This document shows, one piece after another, positions 1 to 8,651 of a DNA stretch of 64,000 nucleotides. A program made the position numbers and the translations under genes. Below the pieces are notes generated by a model. The model worked only from the letters and a program-made list of their open reading frames with translations, was not told where the DNA came from and made no database searches. The DNA is from Sulfurimonas sp. Its GTDB lineage: Bacteria; Campylobacterota; Campylobacteria; Campylobacterales; Sulfurimonadaceae. Every line of letters begins with the position of its first letter. Position 1 is the stretch's first letter. Location: the NCBI GenBank assembly GCA_028044295.1, contig JAOFSE010000008.1, positions 34,994 through 98,993 on the forward strand, in the 5' to 3' direction.

Positions 1-99
1 ACGTATGATTGATGGTAGTGGAGTTACAATGTCTTTATGAGCTGAATATGCAAGACCTATTCTTTTTAAACCTAAATCAATAGCTATATACTTAGTCAA
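1..99 (-). CDS. ruvX: RuvX/YqgF-family Holliday junction resolvase (partial, N-terminus only)
   Basis: Reading leftwards from a TTG at 99-97, the 33 visible codons begin TKYIAIDLGLKRIGLAYS, which is the first beta-strand and catalytic Asp motif (AIDLGLKRIG) of the RNase H-like YqgF/RuvX family. The family is linked to Holliday junction resolution and 16S rRNA 5'-end maturation. The TTG follows the TAG of mnmE directly, with an AGGAAA ribosome binding site inside the end of mnmE, so the two are probably co-translated. The gene leaves the window at base 1, so length and later catalytic residues cannot be checked. Confidence 0.8.
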   Translation of the reverse strand, partial: MTKYIAIDLGLKRIGLAYSAHKDIVTPLPSIIR

Positions 100-1443
100 C
101 TATTTTCCTAAACAAAAAGAGCCAAACATCTTATCTAGCATCTCATCATTCTCAAATGGTCTAGTAATGCTTGCCATATCTTTTACAGCTTCATTTAGAT
201 GAAAAGAAAATATTTCAAGTTCTTGATCTTGAAGTGGGAAAAATGCATCTTTAATATTTTGTAAGGTAGATTCAACTGCCTGTATCTGTCTTTGAGATAT
301 TAACATCATTTCATCAGATGAATTACTTCTGTCCATTATATTCTCTAAGGAATCAATTAGTTCATCTACATTCTCTTTTGAGTTTATCTGCATATCAAAA
401 TTAATATCTACATGCGAAAACTTTGATTCTAAATCTATTTTATTCTTTACATGTAAAACTTGTTTATCTTGAGTATTTTCTTTTATAAGGTTTATGATTT
501 TTTCATCTTCCTCATCAGAGTCACGTGAACCATCAAACAGAGCAACAACGATATCGCTAGCTTCTATAGCTTCAAGCGAACGCTCAATTCCGATACGCTC
601 TATCTCATCACTTGCAACTCTAATCCCAGCTGTATCTACTATACGAATTAAATGAGTACCAATTTTCACTTGTTCTTCAATAGTATCTCTAGTAGTCCCA
701 GCTATATCGCTTACAATTGCACGATTATAATTCAATAGTGAGTTCAGTAGTGAACTTTTTCCAACATTTGGCTTACCAACTATTGCCACTTTAAAGCCTT
801 GCATAAGACCTTCTCTTGCTTTACTCGCTTTTAGAGTTGAGTTAAGGGAAGTAGTTAACTCCTCTAATTTAGCTTCTATTTGAGCTACTAAATCCTCTGG
901 TAAATCTTCTTCTGCATAATCAATACTAACTTCAGAATACGCAAGTATATGAATAATCTCATCACGAATATTTTCAATGTATTCTTTCAGAGAACCTTTC
1001 ATTTGAGTAGCTAGTATTTTAGCTGCGTCTTCACTTTTTGCTTCTATGAGTTGAGCTATAGCTTCTGCTTCACTCAAATCAATTCTTCCATTAAAAAATG
1101 CACGCTTTGAAAACTCTCCAGCCTCTGCGAGTCTAGCACCAAAGTCTAGTGTTGCTTTTAAAATAGATTGAGCTACTATAAAACCACCATGACATTGAAT
1201 TTCAACAACATCTTCAGCTGTAAAAGAAAAAGGTGCTTTAAAATATATAATGATAGATTCATCAATTAGTTCATTACTTGAGTTATATATGTTTGAAAGA
1301 TGTGCGTATCTAGTTGTAAACTCTTCTTTTTTAGAGAGTTTTTTAGCAATATCTAAAGCTTTATCACCACTGATACGAATAATAGCTATAGAACCAATGC
1401 CATTAGCAGTTGCAATGGCACTTATAGTATCAGAGGGATTCAT
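100..1443 (-). CDS. mnmE: tRNA uridine-5-carboxymethylaminomethyl modification GTPase MnmE
   Basis: MnmE works with MnmG to place the cmnm5 group on the wobble uridine of several tRNAs in the cytoplasm. The 447-residue product has the family layout: an N-terminal folate-binding domain (about 1-118), a helical domain, and an inserted G domain with P-loop GKPNVGKS (223-230), the switch GTTRD (about 249-253) and DTAG (270-273). It ends in the diagnostic FCLGK, whose Cys is part of the family's C-terminal motif. It lies 2 bases after jag on the same strand, in the conserved rpmH-to-mnmE order. Confidence 0.97.
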   Translation of the reverse strand: MNPSDTISAIATANGIGSIAIIRISGDKALDIAKKLSKKEEFTTRYAHLSNIYNSSNELIDESIIIYFKAPFSFTAEDVVEIQCHGGFIVAQSILKATLDFGARLAEAGEFSKRAFFNGRIDLSEAEAIAQLIEAKSEDAAKILATQMKGSLKEYIENIRDEIIHILAYSEVSIDYAEEDLPEDLVAQIEAKLEELTTSLNSTLKASKAREGLMQGFKVAIVGKPNVGKSSLLNSLLNYNRAIVSDIAGTTRDTIEEQVKIGTHLIRIVDTAGIRVASDEIERIGIERSLEAIEASDIVVALFDGSRDSDEEDEKIINLIKENTQDKQVLHVKNKIDLESKFSHVDINFDMQINSKENVDELIDSLENIMDRSNSSDEMMLISQRQIQAVESTLQNIKDAFFPLQDQELEIFSFHLNEAVKDMASITRPFENDEMLDKMFGSFCLGK

Positions 1444-1445
1444 CT

Positions 1446-2339
1446 TTAGTTCGAGTGGTAGTCGTTAATAATGATAAATTTTAAACCATCACGAGTAGAA
1501 CGAATTGCTACATACTTATTTGGATATTTATCACGGAGTTCTTTTAGTGCGATTTGTACTAAAACACCATCTAAAATTTTTGTTTGTGCTTTTCCATCTC
1601 TATCAATACTTTCACAAACACCAACTAAGTATCTTCCAACTGACTCTTCTTGGTTTTTCAAGAACTCTGCAATTTCAAGACGAAGTTGAAGTTGGTATTT
1701 TGTATTAATCCAGTTAAAAATCATATATGAAAGAGCTTTATATCTATAACCCTCTTTACCGATTAATAATGCTGCATCTTCACCTTTAAACTCAATTAAA
1801 AGTGTATTCTCATCATAAACACTTACTTCTATTTTTTCTATATCAAAACATGTAAAATCAAAAAGTTTATTTATATCGTTTTGTACTGTAGAAGCTATCT
1901 CTTTAACACTTTGTAGTTCTTCTGAATTATCCTCATCAGTCTCATCTTCATAATCTGCTGTGAAATTAATATCATCCATATTATAATCGTCATCATCATC
2001 TTGAGTACTTACAAAAGATTGCGGCATAATAGTATCGTTAAGTATATTTGCTTTAGGTTTTTCAGGTGCTTTTTTTTGTCTTTTTTTAGGTTTAGAAGTA
2101 TCTTTTTTTATCTCTTGAGCTTTTGGTTTTTCTTTTGTCTCTTGAGTAATTGAAGTAGTAGTAGTTGTAGTAGTAACACTTTTTGTAGCTACTATGATAG
2201 CACTCTTTTTAAAAAGACCTAAGAAACCTTTACTAGGAGACTGAATCACTTCTATATTCAACTGAGTAACCGAGCATTCTAACTTTGAAGCTGCATCTTG
2301 ATATGCCTCTTCTAAAGTTATAGACTCTATCTTAATCAT
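1446..2339 (-). CDS. khpB: Jag/KhpB family RNA-binding protein
   Basis: This 297-residue protein has the Jag N-terminal module (motif KGFLGLFKKSA near residue 33), a long low-complexity linker rich in Lys, Thr, Asp and Glu (about 55-150), and a KH-like domain with the GxxG loop LIGKEGYR (about 190-200). In other bacteria KhpB binds RNA, often with KhpA, and affects cell division or envelope growth. The C-terminal segment sits where R3H belongs, but the Arg and His of the R-x3-H signature are not visible. Its start overlaps the end of yidC by 8 bases, the usual Jag-YidC coupling. Confidence 0.85.
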   Translation of the reverse strand: MIKIESITLEEAYQDAASKLECSVTQLNIEVIQSPSKGFLGLFKKSAIIVATKSVTTTTTTTSITQETKEKPKAQEIKKDTSKPKKRQKKAPEKPKANILNDTIMPQSFVSTQDDDDDYNMDDINFTADYEDETDEDNSEELQSVKEIASTVQNDINKLFDFTCFDIEKIEVSVYDENTLLIEFKGEDAALLIGKEGYRYKALSYMIFNWINTKYQLQLRLEIAEFLKNQEESVGRYLVGVCESIDRDGKAQTKILDGVLVQIALKELRDKYPNKYVAIRSTRDGLKFIIINDYHSN

Positions 2340-3957
2340 TGTTCTTTCCAGAATTTTTTTCTATAGCTATTTTTGCATCTTTTGCATTTTTAAACTGCTG
2401 GTTTACAACAAATTGTTGCGCTATTGAGAACAAGTTATTTACGAACCAGTAAAGCACTAGACCTGAAGGGAAAGTCAAGAAGAAGAAAGTAAAAATAACA
2501 GGTAAAAACTTGAATACTTTTTCTTGCATAGGGTCAGTAAAATTACTTGGAGTAAGTTTTTGCTGGTAGTACATTGAAGCACCCATTAAAATAGGTAAAA
2601 TGTAAGTTCCATCCATACGAGAAAGATCGTTAATCCATAAAGCAAATTCAGCTCCTTGAAGCTCAACAGCATTTAAAAGTACACGGTAAATTGCAAAGAA
2701 TACTGGAATTTGAAGTAGCATTGGCAGACAACCACCTAGTGGATTAGCACCATGTTTTTTATAAAGTTCCATTACAGCTGCATTTGCACGTTGAGGGTCA
2801 CCCTTGTGTTTTGCTTGAACAGCTTTAACCTTAGGTGCTATCTCTTTAATCTTTTGCATAGACACCATACCCTTGTAAGTAAGAGGGTAAAGCACTACTC
2901 TGATTAAGATTGTCAGTGCAATAATTGACCAACCCCAGTTACCAAAGATTCCATGTAACCATGAAAGAAGTTGAAATAGTGGTTTTGAAGCAAATGTAAA
3001 CCAACCATACTCAATAGCATTTGTAAGAACTGGTTTTATATTATGAAGTGTATTGTAGTTCTTTTGACCTATATATCCACCAAAGTTCATATTTGGCATT
3101 GCTTCAAAATATACTATAGGATTATCATCTCTATCTCTTTCAATAATGATGTTAGTATCTTTTGAAAAACCATACATGATAGATGCAGAGTACTGGTCAA
3201 ATGCAGAAATAAGTTCTACACCACTAAAAGTTTTTCTACCCTCAGCGTCACCATCTTCTACAATTGTTACAAGTTCATCATCAGTATAAACCATAGCACC
3301 AGAAACAGTCATCATCTGTTCTGTGATTTGTGGTCTTTGACCTAGATAAACAAAATATCTTTTATCGTTAGATAGAGATATATTAGCTTCATAGTGCCCA
3401 TCTGCATAAAAAGTTATCTTTTTTGTAACTGTTACCGTTGATAATTCTTGAGTAAGTGTAACTGTTTTTGCTTGAGTTCCTACATCTAAATCTGAAATGT
3501 CAGAGCTATAAGCAGTTGCAACAGCTTCTTTATTTAAGTTTACATCTAAAAATCTAATAAAAAGTGGTTTAGTTCCAGTTGATGGAATAAGTTGTGCATG
3601 ATGATCATCTTGATCATTATACTTTTCTTGAAGTAACTCTTTTGAAGATATTCTACCTAGTGTGTCTACTTTAACTATAAAATTGCTATTTGTTACAGTA
3701 ACAAGTGTACTTAAATCATTTGACTGAATTTTTTCATTACTTGAAATTTCATGACCAACTACACTCTCTACTGCTGGAGTAACTGTATTACTAGTACTCT
3801 GTTTTAATTCTACATTTTGAGAAGTCTCTTGTGTAGCGTCTGCTAACTCTGGTTCTACTGGAGGAAAAATAGCTGTATAAGCTACGAAAAATACGACTGA
3901 AAGAAGCATCGCTATCATTAGTCTTTGATTTGGTGTCATTTTTTCTAACACGGTCAC
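2332..3957 (-). CDS. yidC: Membrane protein insertase YidC
   Basis: YidC inserts and folds inner-membrane proteins, alone or with Sec. The 541-residue protein has the Gram-negative form: an N-terminal anchor (about 13-31), a large periplasmic beta domain (about 60-320), and the conserved 60KD_IMP core near the C-terminus. The core shows the segment GWSIIALTILIRVVLYPLTY with its hydrophilic-groove Arg, followed by the cytoplasmic loop MVSMQKIKEIAPKVKAVQ. The start overlaps yidD by 4 bases. Confidence 0.97.
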   Translation of the reverse strand: MTVLEKMTPNQRLMIAMLLSVVFFVAYTAIFPPVEPELADATQETSQNVELKQSTSNTVTPAVESVVGHEISSNEKIQSNDLSTLVTVTNSNFIVKVDTLGRISSKELLQEKYNDQDDHHAQLIPSTGTKPLFIRFLDVNLNKEAVATAYSSDISDLDVGTQAKTVTLTQELSTVTVTKKITFYADGHYEANISLSNDKRYFVYLGQRPQITEQMMTVSGAMVYTDDELVTIVEDGDAEGRKTFSGVELISAFDQYSASIMYGFSKDTNIIIERDRDDNPIVYFEAMPNMNFGGYIGQKNYNTLHNIKPVLTNAIEYGWFTFASKPLFQLLSWLHGIFGNWGWSIIALTILIRVVLYPLTYKGMVSMQKIKEIAPKVKAVQAKHKGDPQRANAAVMELYKKHGANPLGGCLPMLLQIPVFFAIYRVLLNAVELQGAEFALWINDLSRMDGTYILPILMGASMYYQQKLTPSNFTDPMQEKVFKFLPVIFTFFFLTFPSGLVLYWFVNNLFSIAQQFVVNQQFKNAKDAKIAIEKNSGKNND

Positions 3958-4280
3958 CCTTTATATGAAAAATTTTTTATAATATGAAAACGGTTTTTTT
4001 TATTTGGAACCAACCAATATTTTATAGAATCTACCCCTAATTTTGTGGGTTTACACGACAGTTTGTCAAGGAGTGGATACTCTATGCCACCGTCAAATAA
4101 TTGATTACAACGTAGTATTCTAATGAAAGTGTGGTAAAAAGCACTTGAAAGTGAATTATTTTCAAAATGAATTCGTGCATATTCGGAACATGATGGGTAA
4201 TATCGACAACTTCCAAAACCAATTAGTGTAAAAAACTTTTGATATACCCATAAAATCTTTAAAAGAAATTGTCTAATCAT
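3954..4280 (-). CDS. yidD: Membrane protein insertion efficiency factor YidD
   Basis: This small protein of 108 residues has the YidD/HlyA signature GFGSCRYYPSCSEYA (about 22-36), including the paired cysteines and the hydrophobic N-terminal helix. YidD helps YidC-dependent insertion at the inner membrane. It starts inside the last codons of rnpA (8-base overlap) and overlaps yidC at its end, so the five-gene cluster is probably transcribed together. Confidence 0.92.
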   Translation of the reverse strand: MIRQFLLKILWVYQKFFTLIGFGSCRYYPSCSEYARIHFENNSLSSAFYHTFIRILRCNQLFDGGIEYPLLDKLSCKPTKLGVDSIKYWLVPNKKNRFHIIKNFSYKG

Positions 4281-4623
4281 TTTCTGTTTTTATCGCTTTA
4301 GTACGGTTTAGAACTTTAGTGAAATCTTTTTTCAAAGTTTCATAACTTGTCTCATGAATTGCTACTTTTGCTACAAATATATATGTACCATCTTTAAGTA
4401 ATGATGAGTTTTCACGAAAAAGTGCACGCATTCTACGTTTTGCTCTATTTCTTTTTACAGCATTACCTGTTTTTTTGGTAGCAGTAAATCCGACTTTGTG
4501 AGTGTTTTGTGAGGGAAGAAAAAAGAGTACTACACTGCTTGAGTGAGCATCTTTAGCTTTTTTGTATACATACTGAAACTCACGATGTTGTTTCAGCGTG
4601 TAAAAGTTGTCTAAACTGACAAT
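4273..4623 (-). CDS. rnpA: Ribonuclease P protein component, apparent ATT start
   Basis: RnpA is the protein cofactor of RNase P, which trims tRNA 5' leaders. The frame has the RNase P signature [17 protein letters not shown] (about 57-73) and ends in TAG at 4275-4273. No ATG, GTG or TTG occurs upstream of the conserved core. The frame opens with TAA AAG ATT GTC, so only ATT at 4623-4621 (116 residues) or a later CTG is available; the first ATG falls inside the signature motif. A weak AAAGG lies about 9 bases before the ATT. The 5' end overlaps rpmH by 13 bases in another frame, as is common for rpmH-rnpA. The product is certain; the start is inferred. Confidence 0.9.
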   Translation of the reverse strand: MVSLDNFYTLKQHREFQYVYKKAKDAHSSSVVLFFLPSQNTHKVGFTATKKTGNAVKRNRAKRRMRALFRENSSLLKDGTYIFVAKVAIHETSYETLKKDFTKVLNRTKAIKTEND

Positions 4624-4745
4624 CTTTTACGACCTTTAGCTCTACGACGGTTAAGTACTCTACGACCGTTCTTAGTTGCCATTCTTGCTCTGAAACCGTG
4701 AGTTCTTTTTCTCGGTGTACTGTGAGGCTGGTATGTTCTTTTCAT
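4611..4745 (-). CDS. rpmH: 50S ribosomal protein L34
   Basis: Forty-four codons from ATG at 4745-4743 give [18 protein letters not shown] followed by the basic L34 tail with [16 protein letters not shown]. Both length and sequence are typical of L34, a late-binding protein of the large ribosomal subunit. A GAAGGA ribosome binding site lies 7 bases upstream. It is the first gene of the rpmH-rnpA-yidD-yidC-jag-mnmE-ruvX run, so the promoter should lie in 4746-4817. Confidence 0.97.
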   Translation of the reverse strand: MKRTYQPHSTPRKRTHGFRARMATKNGRRVLNRRRAKGRKRLSV

Positions 4746-4817
4746 AGACATATCCTTCTTTAAAATTAAGTTCGAAATAATACATAATATTTACTTAAGT
4801 AGTGGTTAATCTCTATC

Positions 4818-5171
4818 TTATTTAATCAAAAAATCTTTTAGCGGTTGAGTATGAGACTGGTTAAAAGACTTAGATATGTCAAATAGTTTCTCTTTAACCC
4901 CAACGTGACAATCCCTGCAAGCTTGTATAACATCATGTTCTCGTATATTTGGCTTGTTAATTTTAGACATAGGATGACAAGCAAAACAGTCAGCTCCACA
5001 CTCCGCCATCTTATTTGGCTCAGTAGAGTGACAATTTATACATGTCAGCATTGGCTTATGTCTTAGGTCTTCATTTATTGTTGGTACTAAGTTTGGATGA
5101 CAGGTCATACAATCACCTGTACATGCAAAGAGTGTTAGTGAAAAAAGTAAAAAGCTTAAAATGTATTTCAT
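4818..5171 (-). CDS. Small periplasmic tetrahaem cytochrome c
   Basis: A 117-residue protein with a hydrophobic export signal ending LTLFAC, either a signal peptidase I site or a lipobox with Cys17. It then has four haem-attachment motifs: CMTCH, CINCH, CFACH and CRDCH. Extra cysteines (CTGDC, CGADC) sit beside two of them. It should carry electrons in the periplasm or at the membrane. No partner enzyme or quinol oxidase lies next to it, so its redox partner is unknown. It is followed by rpmH and preceded by clpB, all on the minus strand. Confidence 0.85.
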   Translation of the reverse strand: MKYILSFLLFSLTLFACTGDCMTCHPNLVPTINEDLRHKPMLTCINCHSTEPNKMAECGADCFACHPMSKINKPNIREHDVIQACRDCHVGVKEKLFDISKSFNQSHTQPLKDFLIK

Positions 5172-5195
5172 AACAAAATTATATCTATTTTTTAT

Positions 5196-7724
5196 TTACG
5201 ATACTTTTACAACTATCTCTTCGTTATCAACTGTAAAGTCAACATTTGAACCTTCAACTACACTACCTTCTAAAATTAAGTCAGCTAACTTGTCTTCAAC
5301 TATCTCATACAGAGCACGTTTAAGTGGTCTAGCACCATAAAGTTCATCAAACCCTGCCTCAGCTATATAAGCTTTCGCTTCATCGCTTAGAGATAGTGTA
5401 ATGTCTCTTTGTTCAACTTTTTTAGCAATGTCTCTAAAGAAAATATCTACAATATCTACTATCTGTTCACGACCAAGAGAATTAAATATAACAATATCAT
5501 CAAGTCTATTTATAAATTCAGGTTTAAACGCTGTCTTTATATCACCCTCTTTTAAGTTTGACGTTAAGATAATAATTGTGTTAGTAAAGTCAACTGTCAC
5601 ACCTTTGTTATCAGTTAACCTACCATCATCTAAAACTTGAAGTAACATGTTAAAAACATCTGGATGAGCTTTTTCCACCTCATCAAAGAGTATAACACTG
5701 TATGGTTTTCTTCTTACTGCTTCAGTAAGTTGTCCACCTTCTTCATATCCAACATATCCAGGTGCCGCACCAACTAAACGAGATACTGAGTGTTTTTCCA
5801 TATACTCACTCATATCTATTCTTATCATTGCATCTTCAGAATCAAAAAGAAATTTTGCAAGTGTTTTAGCCGTTTGTGTTTTACCTACACCCGTTGGTCC
5901 TAAAAACAAAAAGCTACCGATTGGTGAATTACCATCAGAGAGACCCGCTTTGTTACGTTTAATAGCACGAGCTACTGCATGTGTAGCCTTACTTTGACCA
6001 ATTACATCTTCATTGAGTACTTCTTCTACATGTAGAACTTTTTCTCTATCCTCTTGAAGCATTTTAGTAACTGGAATATTTGTCCATCTTGATATTATCG
6101 AAGCTATAGACTCTTCATCAACACTATTTTTTAGTAGTGTCCCATGATCTTGAAGTTTTTCCCAGTTTTCATTTATGGTTTTTTCTTCTTCAAGTAGTGC
6201 GGGTACTTCTCCATACTCTATTTCAGCTGCACGATTAAAATCAGATGCATTCTTTGCTGTTGTTGCTTCTCTTCTTTTAGCTTCGATATCATTTTTGATA
6301 CTAGATATTTTTTCAAAAACTTCTTTTTCACTTGCAAACTGTGTCTCCAAACTTCTAACTTTTTCTTCTGTATCTGCAAGCTCTTTATCTATCTCTTTTA
6401 GTCTCTTTTCATTAGAAGGTGTTACTTCCATCTTAAGTGCTTCTTTTTCTACATGTAACTCTGAACTCATTCTTTTTGCATGACTAAGTACATTTGGTTC
6501 AGACTCTATCTGCATCTTAAGTTCAGCTGCTGCTTCATCTATAAGATCTATAGCTTTATCTGGCAGAAACCTGTCTGCAATATAACGGTCACTTAGTCTT
6601 GCCGCAGCTACTAATGCACTATCTGTTATAGTTACATTATGATGAGTCTCCAAACGCTCTTTAATTCCACGAAGAATCTGCAACGACTGGTTTACTGTTG
6701 GCTCATCAAGATTAATAGGTAAAAATCTTCTTTGAAGAGCTGCATCTTTTTCAAAATACTTTCTATACTCTTTTAAAGTTGTAGCACCTATAGTGTTCAA
6801 CTCACCACGTGCAAGCGCTGGTTTAAGTATATTTGCTGCATCCATACTACCTTCTGATGCACCAGCACCTACAATTGTATGAATCTCATCAATAAAAAGA
6901 ATTATATTTCCACTCTGCTTTACTTCATCAATTACAGCTTTGAGCCTATCTTCAAACTCTCCTCTATATTTTGCACCAGCTATTAATGCACTCATATCTA
7001 GTGCTATTACTTTTTTGTTTTGTAAAGATGTTGGTACGTTACCATCACTGATTCTTTGTGCTAATCCTTCAACTAAAGCTGTTTTACCAACTCCTGGTTC
7101 ACCTAGTAGCATAGGATTGTTTTTAGTTTTACGGATAAGTATCTGCATCATACGCGTTATCTCTTCATCACGACCTATAACTGGAGACAGGTTACCCTCG
7201 TGAGCTTGAAGTGTTAAATCAATCCCAAATTTATCTAGTGATTCTAGTGTCTCATCTGAACTTTGAGAATCTATTTTAGCACCACCACGTGAAGCTTCTA
7301 TATTTTTAACCAACTCTGACATATCAATATATTTTTTTAGTATATTAGAATATGGTTCATTTTTTAAATTTGCTAATATATAAGTATCAACTGCTAAGAA
7401 CGAATCGCCGTTCTTTGTCATAAGTCCAGCACCATTCTCAAGTGTTTGAACAAAGTTTTTAGAAAGTCTTATACTCTCTTTTGTTACAGTTGAAGATTTT
7501 GGAAGTTTCTCACTAAGACTTTTTACATCCAATTCTATAGCTATCTTATCAATATTCATTTTGTTAAACATCTGATTGAGTACAGAGTTAGAATTTGTAA
7601 GTAGTGCCCATAAGAAGTGTATTGACTCTACTTCTTGGTTTTTATTGTGAAGAGCTAAAGATATAGCTGACTCAATTGCTTCTGTCATATTATTAGTTAA
7701 TTTTTCAAAAATGTTCGGTGTCAT
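5196..7724 (-). CDS. clpB: ATP-dependent disaggregase ClpB (Hsp100)
   Basis: ClpB is a hexameric AAA+ machine that pulls proteins out of aggregates with DnaK. Both nucleotide-binding domains are clear: GEPGVGKT in NBD1 and GPTGVGKT in NBD2, with a coiled-coil middle domain of heptads (about 385-510) that separates it from ClpA. There is no IGF/MGF ClpP-binding loop. I place the start at ATG 7724-7722 (842 residues, [12 protein letters not shown]) because AAGGAAAA lies just upstream; an in-frame ATG 20 codons earlier lies inside the promoter region. A sigma70 promoter with an HspR-like operator precedes it. Confidence 0.95.
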   Translation of the reverse strand: MTPNIFEKLTNNMTEAIESAISLALHNKNQEVESIHFLWALLTNSNSVLNQMFNKMNIDKIAIELDVKSLSEKLPKSSTVTKESIRLSKNFVQTLENGAGLMTKNGDSFLAVDTYILANLKNEPYSNILKKYIDMSELVKNIEASRGGAKIDSQSSDETLESLDKFGIDLTLQAHEGNLSPVIGRDEEITRMMQILIRKTKNNPMLLGEPGVGKTALVEGLAQRISDGNVPTSLQNKKVIALDMSALIAGAKYRGEFEDRLKAVIDEVKQSGNIILFIDEIHTIVGAGASEGSMDAANILKPALARGELNTIGATTLKEYRKYFEKDAALQRRFLPINLDEPTVNQSLQILRGIKERLETHHNVTITDSALVAAARLSDRYIADRFLPDKAIDLIDEAAAELKMQIESEPNVLSHAKRMSSELHVEKEALKMEVTPSNEKRLKEIDKELADTEEKVRSLETQFASEKEVFEKISSIKNDIEAKRREATTAKNASDFNRAAEIEYGEVPALLEEEKTINENWEKLQDHGTLLKNSVDEESIASIISRWTNIPVTKMLQEDREKVLHVEEVLNEDVIGQSKATHAVARAIKRNKAGLSDGNSPIGSFLFLGPTGVGKTQTAKTLAKFLFDSEDAMIRIDMSEYMEKHSVSRLVGAAPGYVGYEEGGQLTEAVRRKPYSVILFDEVEKAHPDVFNMLLQVLDDGRLTDNKGVTVDFTNTIIILTSNLKEGDIKTAFKPEFINRLDDIVIFNSLGREQIVDIVDIFFRDIAKKVEQRDITLSLSDEAKAYIAEAGFDELYGARPLKRALYEIVEDKLADLILEGSVVEGSNVDFTVDNEEIVVKVS

Positions 7725-7754
7725 AATATTTTCCTTAAATTTATTTGTACTAAT

Positions 7755-7785
7755 ATTATACCTAGTTGAGTGTACTATTGTCAAG
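7755..7785 (-). promoter_or_regulatory. clpB promoter with HspR/HAIR-like operator
   Basis: On the minus strand, TTGACA (7784-7779) and TATAAT (7760-7755) are separated by 18 bases, a consensus sigma70 promoter 31 bases before the clpB ATG. Overlapping the -35 is CTTGACA-N7-ACTCAAC (7785-7765), matching 11 of 14 positions of the HAIR operator CTTGAGT-N7-ACTCAAG bound by the heat-shock repressor HspR. HspR controls clpB in Helicobacter and Campylobacter. No hspR gene is in this window. Confidence 0.7.
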
Positions 7786-7799
7786 TTATCTTAGTCTGC

Positions 7800-8648
7800 T
7801 TAAGTAATCCTTTTGTTTTCATACCTTTTGAGCATAGACTTATTCCCTGTAATTCCGCCACTATGAACATATATTACTTCTTCATCAGTCTGCTCTAATA
7901 AACACTCCCACATGCTTGGTGCATAAAGTAAATCAAACTCTATTCCTACATGTAGAAGTTTTTTGTACATATTTAAAAACTCTGAATATGGTTTAGCAAA
8001 ATGATATTTTTTCTTTGGCTCTAATATAATTAAGTTATCTGGGATTACTGACAAGGCACTCATTTGTTCTTTTAAATACTCCACATCTCCAACACATGGT
8101 GTTGTGTAAACAGTATACTCTGGAAGTTCAATAGCTAAAAAAAGTGCAGTAGTCCCAGTACCTGAAGGTGTTGCTATAGACTTACAACCTAAGTTTTCTT
8201 CTCTTATTTCTTGTGCTAAAACTTTGAGTCCTGCTCTAGCATCTTCATCGGCTCCACCTTGATGAACTATCTTCGTTTTATCATCTACATGTAAATCAAG
8301 TGAAGATATGAAATTTTTATAGAAATCATTTTGTATCTCTTTGTGTTGTAGACCTAAACCTTTTGCATAAAAAAAGTTTCCGTTACTATCTTCTTTAAGT
8401 TTCTGGCTTAACTCTTTGGTATAGTAAATAAACTCCCAACCTTTCTCATGACATATAGATGCTAAAGATAACATCGCATTAGATTGAGTCCCACCATAAG
8501 AGATAACTTTGTTTAATGTATCAGACGGAGTTTGTAAAAGTGAGTGAAGTTTTCTGTATTTGTTACCAGCGAGATATTTAGAGTATAAATCATCTCGCTT
8601 TATGTAGAAGGTTCTACCATCTAAAGTTACTTTAGAGATAGGTGTCAT
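7800..8648 (-). CDS. PLP-dependent enzyme, D-cysteine desulfhydrase / ACC deaminase family
   Basis: The 282-residue protein opens with a family-typical KRDDL and the PLP-lysine motif AGNKYRKL (Lys near residue 30). It then has SYGGTQSNAMLSLA, the substrate and phosphate loop, and a late PSGTGTTALFLA glycine loop. Relatives remove sulfide and ammonia from D-cysteine or deaminate 1-aminocyclopropane-1-carboxylate. Which substrate applies here cannot be told from sequence. It is somewhat shorter than the roughly 330-residue characterised enzymes. It lies 3 bases downstream of the PpiC gene and is probably co-transcribed with it. Confidence 0.8.
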   Translation of the reverse strand: MTPISKVTLDGRTFYIKRDDLYSKYLAGNKYRKLHSLLQTPSDTLNKVISYGGTQSNAMLSLASICHEKGWEFIYYTKELSQKLKEDSNGNFFYAKGLGLQHKEIQNDFYKNFISSLDLHVDDKTKIVHQGGADEDARAGLKVLAQEIREENLGCKSIATPSGTGTTALFLAIELPEYTVYTTPCVGDVEYLKEQMSALSVIPDNLIILEPKKKYHFAKPYSEFLNMYKKLLHVGIEFDLLYAPSMWECLLEQTDEEVIYVHSGGITGNKSMLKRYENKRIT

Positions 8649-8651
8649 AAT

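Noticed and set aside
7725..7784. Upstream 20-codon extension of clpB
   Set aside because: It runs back through the -10 box and operator; AAGGAAAA sits just before the downstream ATG, which also matches family N-termini.
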